A stretch of DNA of 64,000 bases from a virus. This document shows, piece after piece, positions 41,884 through 50,482 of the stretch (its first letter is position 1; each line of letters begins with the position of its first letter). The position numbers and the translations under genes are program-made. The stretch spans positions 41,714 to 105,713 of the IMG/VR virus record IMGVR_UViG_3300022700_000179. One strand, written 5' to 3'. Below the pieces are notes generated by a model that was not told where the DNA came from, did not search any database, and worked only from the letters and a program-made list of their open reading frames with translations.

Positions 41884-42504
41884 TCAGACGACATTGTTTA
41901 TCTCGTCGACCAACTTATATCGTAGACACTGTTTTGCTGTCCAGTTTACGTCGTGCTTGAGTATTTCATCCAGTTTCTCCGGAGGTACTCTTGTGTGTTC
42001 AACATATGCTTTTTTGATAAGGTTCATATCAGTACGTACGTCCTTTATAAAATCCTCGGCTTCACTGGCTTTGCCCCAAAACCCCGTTTTCAATTGGTGG
42101 ATCATCATCGTTGCATGGGGCCTTATAATTCTACGATCGCCACCAATAACAGGGAAAGTAGCGGCACTTGCTACCCTGCCGCTTACCACTGTGATTACAG
42201 GTGCCTCTGTTTGTAATACCGCGTCCAGCATTGATAACCCTGCTGATAGGTATCCACCTTGGCTCTCTACATGTAAATAGATTGGGATAGGATCTTGCAG
42301 TCCGTAACGAATCCGCTTTGCTGCAAGTACGGCGTCTAGTTCGTGTAATGCTCTTTCTACCCTAAGAGACGCCTCGAACGATATGTCGGCGCACAGATAT
42401 ATTCTATTATCAACGGTTTCAACTCCACCGTCACTGCTTGGAAAAGACTCGTCATTACTAGTGTCGTGTTTGGTGTCTGCGTTGCTCAAGTTAGTATCCC
42501 TCAT
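41884..42504 (-). CDS. clpP: ClpP-like serine protease
   Basis: 206 residues with an extra ~28-residue acidic N-terminus. The catalytic triad is visible: Ser113 in GRVASAATF, His136 in ATMMIHQ, and Asp185 in the HDVNW segment before the closing KLVDEI. ESQGGYLSAGLSMLDA is the usual oxyanion-region motif. ClpP forms barrel-shaped compartments that degrade proteins handed over by a Clp ATPase; no such ATPase gene is seen here. It could modify host ClpP or act in head maturation, but the latter role has its own protease at 15967. Confidence 0.85.
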   Translation of the reverse strand: MRDTNLSNADTKHDTSNDESFPSSDGGVETVDNRIYLCADISFEASLRVERALHELDAVLAAKRIRYGLQDPIPIYLHVESQGGYLSAGLSMLDAVLQTEAPVITVVSGRVASAATFPVIGGDRRIIRPHATMMIHQLKTGFWGKASEAEDFIKDVRTDMNLIKKAYVEHTRVPPEKLDEILKHDVNWTAKQCLRYKLVDEINNVV

Positions 42505-42528
42505 CGCGCTGCATTTTGGGTCTTCAGA

Positions 42529-43536
42529 TTACACTATACGGTTTATCCGTGCTATCCAGCTCTGTTCGTACTGTCGAACTGCTAAGTCGTCTACTGTACA
42601 ATCCCACCCCTCTTTAGTTCCGAAGAAACCTTCTTTTTGTACAGGGTACCAGTGATACAGACTGCGATTGGCCTCGTACCAGAATGGGTACTCATTACAA
42701 CACGGGCATTTTTCTACTAGTGGTGCTTGAACCAGCTCTTCATCTTTGTCACTAAAGCGGTCGTCTTTTACGATGAGTGGTTTACCGAATACTTTGTGGT
42801 GCTCCAATTGCGCGCGGGTAAGCATCTTCAGTATATTCATTACATCTGGTGGGTATGAAAGTGGCAAGCCTACCTCTTTGCCATGCTCACCATGCATAGC
42901 GGTATCGTAGCTATGCTTTTTGATTAGGTTATGCAGCCATATCCAGTATGTATCCAGTATGCGTGTAGGTACTCCAGTAGAACCAAGGTAGTAACAAGAG
43001 TGTGCAACCATCCTGCTGCGACTACCAACCGGTAACGTAGCTGTGCCAAAAGCTGTGGCAAACCCGTAGCTATATACATATAAACGTAGCCCAGTTGGGT
43101 AGTCATTTACGGCTGTTGGCCTGATTTTACAGAATGGACATCGTGGTAGTGGTCGTTCCGTTTTACCTTGTTGCTCTTCACTGGATTCACTGTTGTTACT
43201 ATCATCTAGTGCAGGCTCTACTACAGATTCTATAGAGCCTATATAACGACTGGGTAGCGTAATGATGGTACCAGTACGGACATATTTTGCTGCTTCTATT
43301 GCCCTTGCCATTTCCAACTTTGATTCGTATCCCTTTAACGGATCTACTCTCATTTTTGTGTCTAATTGTAGCCTAGCCTCTATTTCCCATTCTTGTACTG
43401 TGCCCCGAAATGTCCGTATTCCGTAAGGGTTTTTTGTGCACTTATGGTATAGTCTGCCATCACCGCGTTTGGACCATTTTTGTGACGGGTGTTTGCCACA
43501 CCAAGGGCATTTAGTATTTACAGTTCTGTTAAACAT
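42529..43536 (-). CDS. Triple zinc-ribbon protein (Lar-like)
   Basis: 335 residues. Three Cys pairs start small ribbon units: CPWCGKHPSQKW (~10), CPFCKIRPTAVNDYPTG (~150) and CPCCNEYPFWYEAN (~285). The pattern C-P-x-C-G/K-x-x-P recalls the short Lar-type ribbons in phages that counter restriction. The role of this large version is unknown. Confidence 0.7.
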   Translation of the reverse strand: MFNRTVNTKCPWCGKHPSQKWSKRGDGRLYHKCTKNPYGIRTFRGTVQEWEIEARLQLDTKMRVDPLKGYESKLEMARAIEAAKYVRTGTIITLPSRYIGSIESVVEPALDDSNNSESSEEQQGKTERPLPRCPFCKIRPTAVNDYPTGLRLYVYSYGFATAFGTATLPVGSRSRMVAHSCYYLGSTGVPTRILDTYWIWLHNLIKKHSYDTAMHGEHGKEVGLPLSYPPDVMNILKMLTRAQLEHHKVFGKPLIVKDDRFSDKDEELVQAPLVEKCPCCNEYPFWYEANRSLYHWYPVQKEGFFGTKEGWDCTVDDLAVRQYEQSWIARINRIV

Positions 43537-43855
43537 GCTTTATGGAGTATCCGGTACCCTGTTTTCTGAATGTCCATTCTCCATAGAACTTATCTTCTAA
43601 TACTAGAGCTTTTTTAAGCGTATCTTGCAGTTCAGAGAGAAACATACAGTAGGTACATCTTTCATGGCAATCTTTGAACAGTAGTCGTGGTAAAGACCTT
43701 CCATGTTTCTTAAAACCTATGTATTGGAGGGTTGCGTGGAATTTGTAGTTGTCACGCCACTCTATGCTGGTTACAGTACGTTTCTGCGACGGTAGTAAAT
43801 TTCCGTCTTTGTCAAAGGGTATCCTCCAGGTCTTAGCTGCGCCGGCAGGGGCCAA
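43529..43855 (-). CDS. Hypothetical protein
   Basis: 108 residues. CTYC and a HERCTYC cluster near residue 65 suggest metal binding. Basic. Overlaps the next gene by eight bases. Confidence 0.7.
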   Translation of the reverse strand: MAPAGAAKTWRIPFDKDGNLLPSQKRTVTSIEWRDNYKFHATLQYIGFKKHGRSLPRLLFKDCHERCTYCMFLSELQDTLKKALVLEDKFYGEWTFRKQGTGYSIKHV

Positions 43856-43858
43856 CCT

Positions 43859-44077
43859 CTACATCCCCTCTGCTTTTTCAAGGCTTCTTAGTTTTGCGTA
43901 GTAGTCGTTCATCCATTTATTGACGTCTTCTCTTGGGCGTCTTGGGTAGAACAGTTGATTGCGTTTGTAGTCAATGTTCTCACCCGGTAGCTTCATCGAC
44001 CGTATTTTTTCCCTTTCTTCGTTAGTAATACCCCCAACTCCAGCTTCAGGCAAATCCTGAAAATCAGCTAGGCTCAT
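43859..44077 (-). CDS. Hypothetical small protein
   Basis: 72 residues, charged. Contains FYPRRPREDVNKWMNDYYAKL, a basic-then-helical segment. Overlaps the upstream stop (ATGA). No recognised family. Confidence 0.7.
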   Translation of the reverse strand: MSLADFQDLPEAGVGGITNEEREKIRSMKLPGENIDYKRNQLFYPRRPREDVNKWMNDYYAKLRSLEKAEGM

Positions 44078-44442
44078 TTATCTCTCCTCAGATGCGTGCG
44101 CCACTTAGTTCCCATTTTATGGACGCATGTGCTCAAGAAGGGGATTAGCTCCTCCTCTACAAACACGGCTTCACCGCTGTCTGCATCGTAGCGCTCCCTA
44201 GCTTGTTTTACAGCATCGTCGTAGTCCATCAATGGTAGAAGATACATTATCCCTGGGTCTACAACAGGCAACTCCATAATCTCGTCCCACATAGGGTGGT
44301 CGGGATCATACCGTCCTAAAATCACGCCGGGCAGTTCCATGCAATACTCGCACCCGGGATATAATTCTAATACATACCAACTGCCATCTGGCCCTGCGAT
44401 TCTGGCACCTATATTACCTCCGATACAGCCGCATGCCCCCAT
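44074..44442 (-). CDS. Hypothetical protein
   Basis: 122 residues. N-terminus has MGACGCIGG, a Cys/Gly cluster, followed by LELYPGCEYC. Probably binds metal. The upstream gene at 44446 provides its ribosome site (AGGAG). Confidence 0.7.
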   Translation of the reverse strand: MGACGCIGGNIGARIAGPDGSWYVLELYPGCEYCMELPGVILGRYDPDHPMWDEIMELPVVDPGIMYLLPLMDYDDAVKQARERYDADSGEAVFVEEELIPFLSTCVHKMGTKWRTHLRRDK

Positions 44443-44445
44443 CGG

Positions 44446-44625
44446 TTAGCTCCTGTGCTCTGCGTGTACTGGTATGTACATATCTAGAAATACTTTACGG
44501 TCTAGTACAAGTTCCTTTCCTCCTCCTTCTATTGGATAAAAGCAGACGTCTTTCTTGCGTAGTCTACTTACTCTTACTTTGTTGTCCTGTTTGTCTTTCC
44601 AAATGCTACGTTTCTTAATCTTCAC
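44446..44625 (-). CDS. Small basic protein
   Basis: 59 residues from a GTG at 44625 with AGGAAAGC upstream. It reads MKIKKRSIWKDKQDN at the start and ends VHAEHRS. The basic first half and VSRLRKKDVCFYPIEGG segment make it look real, and its stop lies over the ribosome site of the next gene. No family. Confidence 0.6.
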   Translation of the reverse strand: MKIKKRSIWKDKQDNKVRVSRLRKKDVCFYPIEGGGKELVLDRKVFLDMYIPVHAEHRS

Positions 44626-44727
44626 TGCTGCTTTCCTCGTTTAGTGGCTTCTGTTGTATACACAGCCAGTGCTAGACCTAACGGGTGTAATACTAGTCGG
44701 TTTACCTCAAAAAGCAAGCCCCATCTT

Positions 44728-45441
44728 TTACTTTTCTACGGCGATGTACTTACAGCCTTCCACGCTACCGTATATTTGAATGTCTACACTTATTTGCGCT
44801 TCTACTTCTACTGAGGTCTCTGTTTTACGTAGTTCGCTGTAGTCAGCATTAATCTTGTGGTTAAGCTCTAGCTCATGTGGAAGTACTATTATGTTGTTCT
44901 CTGGTACCACCCGTAGTGTATCGTAACGAAAACAATCTGTCAAAATATTTACAGCCCGATCTTTGTCTGTGTGCCGGTTTTCTAGAAGCGTACCGGCGTA
45001 GCCTTCTTCCAACATTCCTCTTTCTACCACTGGTGAATAGACCATCCCAATTGCCGACAACTGCCGTAGATCATTTAGAATGCTGGCTGGTACAATAATA
45101 TTATGATCGAGCAGTGAGCCGCCTAGCATGCTCCTTAGCGTCTCTAGCGAGAACCCATCCATCGTGCTTCTATCAAAACTTTCATAGGCAAAGTCAAAAA
45201 AGGCACGTTCAGCGTAATTTGAAATAGTACCAACCAGGTTGTTGATAATGTACTCATGGTATATACTATTGATCTCTCCATTTGGTAGTTCAGAGTATTC
45301 CATCCATTGAAATGGTCCTAGTATGCGAAATATTGGTTTTTTGTTTACGTCGTTTTTTGCGACTCGGATGGCTTTTGGTAGGAGTTCTACCTTTTTAAAT
45401 TCGTCTAGTGCATCCTGTATAAGTTGTTCGCTCTGCATCAC
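44728..45441 (-). CDS. Hypothetical protein, HK97-like or shell-type segment
   Basis: 237 residues. It has an unusual segment LTDCFRYDTLRVVPENNIIVLPHELEL that resembles the C-terminal GFRYDTLQVLDPGEVYFL block of the major capsid protein at 21093. The N-terminus is helical. This hints at a capsid-related fold lying in the leftward array, but the similarity is short. Confidence 0.55.
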   Translation of the reverse strand: MMQSEQLIQDALDEFKKVELLPKAIRVAKNDVNKKPIFRILGPFQWMEYSELPNGEINSIYHEYIINNLVGTISNYAERAFFDFAYESFDRSTMDGFSLETLRSMLGGSLLDHNIIVPASILNDLRQLSAIGMVYSPVVERGMLEEGYAGTLLENRHTDKDRAVNILTDCFRYDTLRVVPENNIIVLPHELELNHKINADYSELRKTETSVEVEAQISVDIQIYGSVEGCKYIAVEK

Positions 45442-45526
45442 TTGCCTCTTATCGTGTTACTCTTCACGGACGTTAACTAGTTCTGTCGTTTGCTGTCTCT
45501 CAAGTTGATGGTCTATAAACTGGTTA

Positions 45527-46168
45527 TCACTTTAGTTTTCCTTTCTGCAACGCTTTCGAGTTAATCACACAGACTCCATCAGATCTCTCACGTAAGTAGA
45601 CCGGACCGTCTACGTCCGCAAAATAGTTTTTGTAGTCTGTCTTAGGTTGATAGGTAGCGTTCGGATGCAGTAATACATTCGCACCGCAATCTGAACACGT
45701 AAGTCGGTACCCGTGATTAGGATCTTCGGGACTTGTATATATCTCCCCCTTTGGCTTGTACTCTTGTTTTACATACATGGGTCCAGAACAGGCAGTGCAC
45801 GTATAATCGCACTGAACGCTAATATCGTAAGGGATGCCTCTTAAAATAACTCTCCGGTGTTTGAGTGGATCGTCTTTGAGTGGATCGTCATAGCACACAT
45901 ATACGCACCCAAAGTGTACACTATAATAAAATTCCTTCTTGCAGTCATTACATACGTAGACAGCAAATGTAGTATTCGGATTACCTGGGCAGTCAGGAAC
46001 ATCATCCTCCGGTACTCGCGGAAACCAGCCCATGCAGGTAGAGATTACCCCCTCCGATTTATCCAGGTCGACACTGCCACAAAACGGGCACTCGGGATTA
46101 TTCCAGTCCAGATCTGGGTCTGGTCGTTCTTGTACGTAGTCAATTAGGTTACCTTTGTTGAATTGCAT
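45527..46168 (-). CDS. Multi zinc-ribbon protein
   Basis: 213 residues from the ATG at 46168 (GTG at 46201 is in frame). Zinc-binding pairs: CPFC (residue ~28), CNDC (~75), CTAC (~122) and CSDC (~160). The spacing fits two to three ribbons. Possibly an RNA/DNA-binding or host-takeover protein; no precise family. Confidence 0.72.
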   Translation of the reverse strand: MQFNKGNLIDYVQERPDPDLDWNNPECPFCGSVDLDKSEGVISTCMGWFPRVPEDDVPDCPGNPNTTFAVYVCNDCKKEFYYSVHFGCVYVCYDDPLKDDPLKHRRVILRGIPYDISVQCDYTCTACSGPMYVKQEYKPKGEIYTSPEDPNHGYRLTCSDCGANVLLHPNATYQPKTDYKNYFADVDGPVYLRERSDGVCVINSKALQKGKLK

Positions 46169-46262
46169 TGTCGTATTACTTCTCCTTGGTATCGCCACCA
46201 TCTTTTACGTAACGTTCAGCATCCTGTTTCGCAGGTCCTCAGTTTCTACCAACGTTTTCTCC

Positions 46263-46361
46263 TTAATGGGGATCAACCGCTAGTAGGTGTTCCATGATAA
46301 AGTCATACTTACCGCAGTTGGGGCACGGAAGGTATCGCTTGGTTTTAAGTTCAATCGTCAT
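46263..46361 (-). CDS. Tiny zinc-ribbon peptide
   Basis: 32 residues with a near-ideal AGGAG ribosome site. Sequence contains YLPCPNCGKYDFIMEHLL: one CxxCG knuckle followed by a short helix. Too short to fold alone unless zinc is bound together with a partner. Confidence 0.6.
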   Translation of the reverse strand: MTIELKTKRYLPCPNCGKYDFIMEHLLAVDPH

Positions 46362-46386
46362 TGTTATTTCTCCTAGCAACAAAAAA

Positions 46387-46498
46387 CAGATCGGGTGGGA
46401 TTCGAACCCACACCTCTGGACACTGGCCCAGCGTTCCTACCTGAAGCAGTTTCACGAACGGTACCTGTTTCGATTCACTACTTCTAAACTACCGACCT
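46387..46498 (-). tRNA. tRNA-like element, oversized and possibly degenerate
   Basis: A perfect T arm (GTGGG-TTCGAAT-CCCAC) is followed by CCGATCT and a G, which pair with AGGTCGG at 46498 as a seven-base acceptor (one G-U). A D-arm-like GTTT/AATC and an anticodon-arm-like GAAACAG/CTGCTTC (one mismatch, 15-base loop) lie between, plus a variable-arm hairpin CTGG/CCAG. The total of 112 bases and the large anticodon loop are abnormal, so the anticodon cannot be assigned. It ends in TTTTTT. It may be a decayed tRNA or a tRNA-like RNA. Confidence 0.35.
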
Positions 46499-46588
46499 GG
46501 GTGCTATTTGGATCCGCTACACCAAGGCGGCTTGTGGTGGGATGCGCAGTGCCGTCGCACATGAACATCATCCACCAATCTCTATAGC

Positions 46589-46810
46589 TCACGAACTTGT
46601 CTCTTTAGCTTGCTCCGAAGACTTAATTGTTTCTATCGAAGTGCCGCAAAATGGACACGAGACCACAAGAGCGTAAACCGGATCTGGATAACCACAGTGG
46701 AGTGATATGTAATAGCCGTCCGTGTCATTGTCTGCATCTTTAGCGGTCATCCACCGAATGAAATATTCTGCATCCGAACAACAACCCTTAAAACCGTCTG
46801 GGTGTGGCAT
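46589..46810 (-). CDS. Small zinc-binding protein
   Basis: 73 residues: CCSDAEYF, a YYISLHCGYPD segment and VSCPFCGTSIETI near the end. One ribbon plus a Cys pair. Acidic. Confidence 0.68.
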   Translation of the reverse strand: MPHPDGFKGCCSDAEYFIRWMTAKDADNDTDGYYISLHCGYPDPVYALVVSCPFCGTSIETIKSSEQAKETSS

Positions 46811-46813
46811 AAT

Positions 46814-47332
46814 TTACTCTGGATTTTCTGGATTTACATCATGAATCTCGATATAATAATCGGCTGTTACTATTGATGTCAATCTGTATGGATGGTTTTC
46901 GTCATCGTATTTGTGCACCGGAACGCCGTCGTTTCCATCAGCGTTACGTTTACGGCAGTAACTTTTCGCCAACTCAATGTCATCGAAGACAGCTTTAATT
47001 CGGTAGTCTGAGTAATCACCAGATACAACAATATAAATGCTACTCATCCTCTCACTCCTTTTATCATACTCCCCAGATGCTACCAGATCTCCGTATTTCT
47101 GCCAACGGCGAATCATCTCTTCAGCGATCTCTAGCCTTTCTGCTGGTGTGAAAAACTCTTCCGGTCTAAAATCAGGCAACATACCTTCTCTAAATCTGGT
47201 GGCATCTTCTCTTCGTTCAAGCATATCGTCGAACCCACCAGTTAAATCGAGGTCAGGTGACAATCCAACTACACCAAAATATGTGTTAACAATCTTGCCG
47301 CTTTGGAGTCTCCATTTATCTCGACTATTCAT
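46814..47332 (-). CDS. Fused small protein with DUF7336-like C-terminal half
   Basis: 172 residues, but a second in-frame start (ATG at 47047) has a strong AAAAGGAGTGAGAGG before it. The C-terminal 77 residues (MSSIYIVVSGDYSDY...AKSYC) resemble DUF7336-type short proteins and the N-terminus of the protein at 54822. The first half (~95 residues) looks like an independent protein joined in frame; both forms may be made. Starts with an ATGA overlap with the MazG-like gene. Confidence 0.65.
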   Translation of the reverse strand: MNSRDKWRLQSGKIVNTYFGVVGLSPDLDLTGGFDDMLERREDATRFREGMLPDFRPEEFFTPAERLEIAEEMIRRWQKYGDLVASGEYDKRSERMSSIYIVVSGDYSDYRIKAVFDDIELAKSYCRKRNADGNDGVPVHKYDDENHPYRLTSIVTADYYIEIHDVNPENPE

Positions 47333-47688
47333 TTTCGTGCGTCCTCGTTCTCATCCCAACCGTGCTTCCCACCCGATAGTTTTTCGCGGTTCATCTGTGC
47401 AAGATCTTCAAGCGAGAGTCCAACCAGGTGGGTCATGATGGACAGATAGTAAAGACAGTCCCCAAGTTCGGCGATCAGCTTGTCCTTGTTCGGTTCGTGC
47501 CCCGGTTTCCACAATACCTTTTTGATATGGTCGAGGGTCTCACCAGCTTCACCTGCAAGTCCCATTGATGCGTGGAGTAGTTGTTCGCCTGGAAGCTCGT
47601 CAACGCTTTGCCATGTCTTCAACGCCCGAGACTGGAATTCATCGGGTAAATGTGGATAACAAAAACGATTAAGGTTGTTCGTATTCAT
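47329..47688 (-). CDS. MazG-like nucleotide pyrophosphohydrolase
   Basis: 119 residues. Carries MGLAGEAGETLDHIKK (the E-x-x-E metal site), ELGDCLYYLSIM, and a C-terminal MNREKL segment, as in the all-alpha MazG family that hydrolyses nucleoside triphosphates to monophosphates. In phages it is thought to clear (p)ppGpp or damaged nucleotides. One-domain length fits. Confidence 0.82.
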   Translation of the reverse strand: MNTNNLNRFCYPHLPDEFQSRALKTWQSVDELPGEQLLHASMGLAGEAGETLDHIKKVLWKPGHEPNKDKLIAELGDCLYYLSIMTHLVGLSLEDLAQMNREKLSGGKHGWDENEDARK

Positions 47689-48872
47689 TCGTTTTCCTCC
47701 AATCTACAGAACCCTAGATCGCACAGTTCAAGAATCACTTTTTCAGCATCAGCCTTCATGCAGTCCGATTTATCTGCAACCCTTTCCAGAAAGTCGTGCT
47801 CGATCACCCAGAGGCCATGATCGCTCGTATCACGCGGAACGGGTTTGGCGCTCTGACCGTGACCGCATTCTTCTCGTTGACCTGTCGTATGAACAGGGAA
47901 GGGGCCAAGCAGCTCGAACGGCGTGTTCGCAAGACGGATGACACCCTCTTTCGTGTCTGTTACGTAGATACGCTTTTCGCCCCAACTCTCCCGCGCGATC
48001 CAAACCTCTTGTGTTTGTGCAATGGGTGGACTCACTGCACTACCCGTAAAAGGCGGTTTACCTGCAGGCTCGGAATTTGTCTTGGGTGTGTATCCTTGAT
48101 TTGTCATAGTTTCCTCCGTTTCGTGTTGGGTTTGATGGGTGTACTTACACTCAACAATTTTGTCGCTAGCGATACGAGCGATGCGCTTTCGCTCGCTGTC
48201 AAAGCAATCACTGCAAATATCACAGTGTGTATGCTCCCGGCACCACTTACACTCGACAACATGGTCGCAACAATCATCCAGAAGTTCGTCGCGTTCTTTA
48301 CGTAGGCGTTCAATTTCGTATATAACGCGTTTATTTTCTTCTTCGATGTCGCGGGGGCGCTCGACTAGTTCTCCGCAAGCGCACACAGTAGGTTTGCTGG
48401 GCTGTTGGTTAGAGTCTTTTTGATCATCCTGCTGCGAGTCAATAATGTCGCGGACGTACCTGCGTAGGTCCTCTAGCATCACCGCTACGTCAGTGTTCGC
48501 CTCCAAAGGGGCCTGGTCCTCATTCCGCGCACAAACAGTCTCCAGTTTAGATAGGATGGATTCCAAGTCAGGAATAGACACCATCTGTGTTTCCGCCGCA
48601 GGCTTATCAGACATCTTTTCTGTACCCTCCTTTGTTGAATACTTGTTCAGCCAGTCTACGTATTGTTCGGCCAACTCAGGATTGGACACGAACGAGTCCC
48701 ATGCTTCTTCTGTGTCAATTTCGATCGGCTGAGGCAGGGGTTGGCCAGGATCGACTTTGCCTATGCACACCCAAATTGGTTCCAGGTTTTGCCTCACGTC
48801 AAACCACCTTTTAATCTCAGCGTCCCATTCAAGAGCCTCGCCGATATTATCAAACTGGTGAATGAGTTTCAT
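47685..48872 (-). CDS. In-frame fusion of three small genes
   Basis: 395 residues from the ATG at 48872 (GGAGAG upstream); an earlier in-frame start would overlap the neighbour. Two further ATGs, at 48614 and 48107, each follow an excellent ribosome site (AAAGGAGG and CGGAGG), and no stop separates them. The middle part has CACGE and CCDHVVECKWCREHTHCDICSDCFDSERKR zinc motifs. The last part has a TGQREECGHGQ segment. The frame may be a true fusion, or three proteins may be made from it. Confidence 0.6.
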   Translation of the reverse strand: MKLIHQFDNIGEALEWDAEIKRWFDVRQNLEPIWVCIGKVDPGQPLPQPIEIDTEEAWDSFVSNPELAEQYVDWLNKYSTKEGTEKMSDKPAAETQMVSIPDLESILSKLETVCARNEDQAPLEANTDVAVMLEDLRRYVRDIIDSQQDDQKDSNQQPSKPTVCACGELVERPRDIEEENKRVIYEIERLRKERDELLDDCCDHVVECKWCREHTHCDICSDCFDSERKRIARIASDKIVECKYTHQTQHETEETMTNQGYTPKTNSEPAGKPPFTGSAVSPPIAQTQEVWIARESWGEKRIYVTDTKEGVIRLANTPFELLGPFPVHTTGQREECGHGQSAKPVPRDTSDHGLWVIEHDFLERVADKSDCMKADAEKVILELCDLGFCRLEENE

Positions 48873-48877
48873 GATTT

Positions 48878-49465
48878 TTATCTCTCCGCTCTTACCTTCT
48901 TCAATTGGTGCAACGTCGCCGAGCACATATCTCTTTGTTCATTTACAGTCGCATCATATGCAGGACGCCACCAATCCAACGGACTGTCCAACGCAAACTC
49001 CAAGAAGTCAATGGCGCCATCTAACCAGTCTGGCTTAATATCAATTGGCACATTCATAATACGACTATATTTTTCACACACTGGATAGAATCCCACTTTT
49101 CCGTCACCTTTTGTAGCTCGTTCGTGTAGGAATTCTTCCTGAGCTTTTCGTTTCAGAATATCCCATTGCTGCGGATCGTCAGGCAATGCAGAGTCGCCTT
49201 TTTCTTGTCTATCCGATAATTGTTCTAGTACCATAACGTCGGTAGTTACAAAGTAAAACCTTCCGCCTAGAGCACGATAAAGGTACTGCCGCCAGGATAT
49301 TCTTTTTTCTGTACACCCCTCTACCAATTCCCCATCCTTCCACTTGTAGCCATTACCTACGGTGAAGAACAGGTGGTCCATAACTCGGTAGCGGTCGAGT
49401 TCATCGAATCCGAACAGGTTGGGGTAACTCCACAGGGACTCAAATATGGTGTCTTCAAACGTCAT
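48878..49465 (-). CDS. Hypothetical protein
   Basis: 195 residues; GGGAGTGAGCAC precedes the ATG. Tyr/Trp-rich N-terminus (LWSYPNLFGFDELDRYRVMDHLFF). No recognised family. Confidence 0.75.
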   Translation of the reverse strand: MTFEDTIFESLWSYPNLFGFDELDRYRVMDHLFFTVGNGYKWKDGELVEGCTEKRISWRQYLYRALGGRFYFVTTDVMVLEQLSDRQEKGDSALPDDPQQWDILKRKAQEEFLHERATKGDGKVGFYPVCEKYSRIMNVPIDIKPDWLDGAIDFLEFALDSPLDWWRPAYDATVNEQRDMCSATLHQLKKVRAER

Positions 49466-49478
49466 GTGCTCACTCCCG

Positions 49479-50234
49479 TTATAGCTTATCTACACAGTAT
49501 TTACAGCGCGTCGGTCCACCAGAGATAAGAACACCACAATCAAGGCACGCGCGAACCGTGGTCCATGGACCAATGTGCATGGTATCCTCACCGAACTGCC
49601 GTACGACGGGATCCTCTGTGACGCCGTTACAGCACATATCCATGTAAGCTGTAATAACAGCGCGCCTGCCGCGATCGGCGCTGCGTTCTGTTTCGGTTTG
49701 GTCAGGACTAGGCACAACTCCTAGAAACTGGTCCTTGTCTTCATTTGGCGGTTGCCTAACTACTGCTTCTCTTCCACCAACATTTATTTTAGATCCTTCA
49801 CCAATACAATCATTCTCCTGCGGTGGGATAGGTTCTGGCTTTTCTACGCCTGCACGGTGCCATGGAACCACATAAACAGCATCAAATTCTATTTGATCAT
49901 CCTCCCATTTCACCGTCCAACAGTCTTTGATGTTCAATATGTAACCAGCATTATGAGGTGGACTAAAAGCGTGTACGGTTATATCGAATGGCCTGGTTTG
50001 TTGAGGCGCGTCGACCGCCTTCCCACTTAGTATCTTGTCTACGGCTGCTCCCCAAAGTATGCCGTGAACCCTCACAGCTCCGGTTTCCACTGCTGAATGG
50101 CACCCAATTCCATGTACTTCTACGTAGTCTTGGATTACCTCAACAACTACATTGTCTGCCACTCCAAAAGAGTAAAGTACACGACAGCCAATATGCTCAA
50201 AAGATGAAAAAGCGAACAGTGCTCGTGTTCTCAT
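49479..50234 (-). CDS. Hypothetical protein with C-terminal zinc ribbon
   Basis: 251 residues from the ATG at 50234 (AGGAGTGAG upstream; earlier starts overlap the previous gene). A ~150-residue beta-rich domain (VADNVVVEVIQDYVEVHGIG, AYILNIKDCWTV) with an internal acidic linker, then CLDCGVLISGG and CKYC near the end, a typical ribbon. Function unknown. Confidence 0.72.
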   Translation of the reverse strand: MRTRALFAFSSFEHIGCRVLYSFGVADNVVVEVIQDYVEVHGIGCHSAVETGAVRVHGILWGAAVDKILSGKAVDAPQQTRPFDITVHAFSPPHNAGYILNIKDCWTVKWEDDQIEFDAVYVVPWHRAGVEKPEPIPPQENDCIGEGSKINVGGREAVVRQPPNEDKDQFLGVVPSPDQTETERSADRGRRAVITAYMDMCCNGVTEDPVVRQFGEDTMHIGPWTTVRACLDCGVLISGGPTRCKYCVDKL

Positions 50235-50238
50235 GTGC

Positions 50239-50460
50239 TCACTCCTCGATGCCAATGATTTCCCAACAAGGTAGTTCGTCTTCGTGGCTCTTTAATCCTT
50301 CTGGAGTAGCTGTCAGGTTGGAGAACTTCACGTAGAAGTCTCCAGCTTTGGAATATATTACCAAGTTGTTTATGATTCCTCTCATAAGTCCCATACAAGT
50401 TTTAAGCGTTACCTCGCCATTGCGCACGTGTGGGATTAGCCTTGGAAGCAGTTTATTCAC
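50239..50460 (-). CDS. Hypothetical small protein
   Basis: 73 residues. Hydrophobic middle (VTLKTCMGLMRGIINNLVIYS) may be amphipathic rather than transmembrane. No family recognised. Confidence 0.65.
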   Translation of the reverse strand: MNKLLPRLIPHVRNGEVTLKTCMGLMRGIINNLVIYSKAGDFYVKFSNLTATPEGLKSHEDELPCWEIIGIEE

Positions 50461-50482
50461 TTTCTTGCTCCTTCATGACAGC

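Noticed and set aside
46500-46590. A second tRNA 5' half (GCCGCCT...GTGTAGCGG) upstream of the tRNA-like element
   Set aside because: No matching acceptor 3' strand is present. It may be a remnant but cannot be supported.
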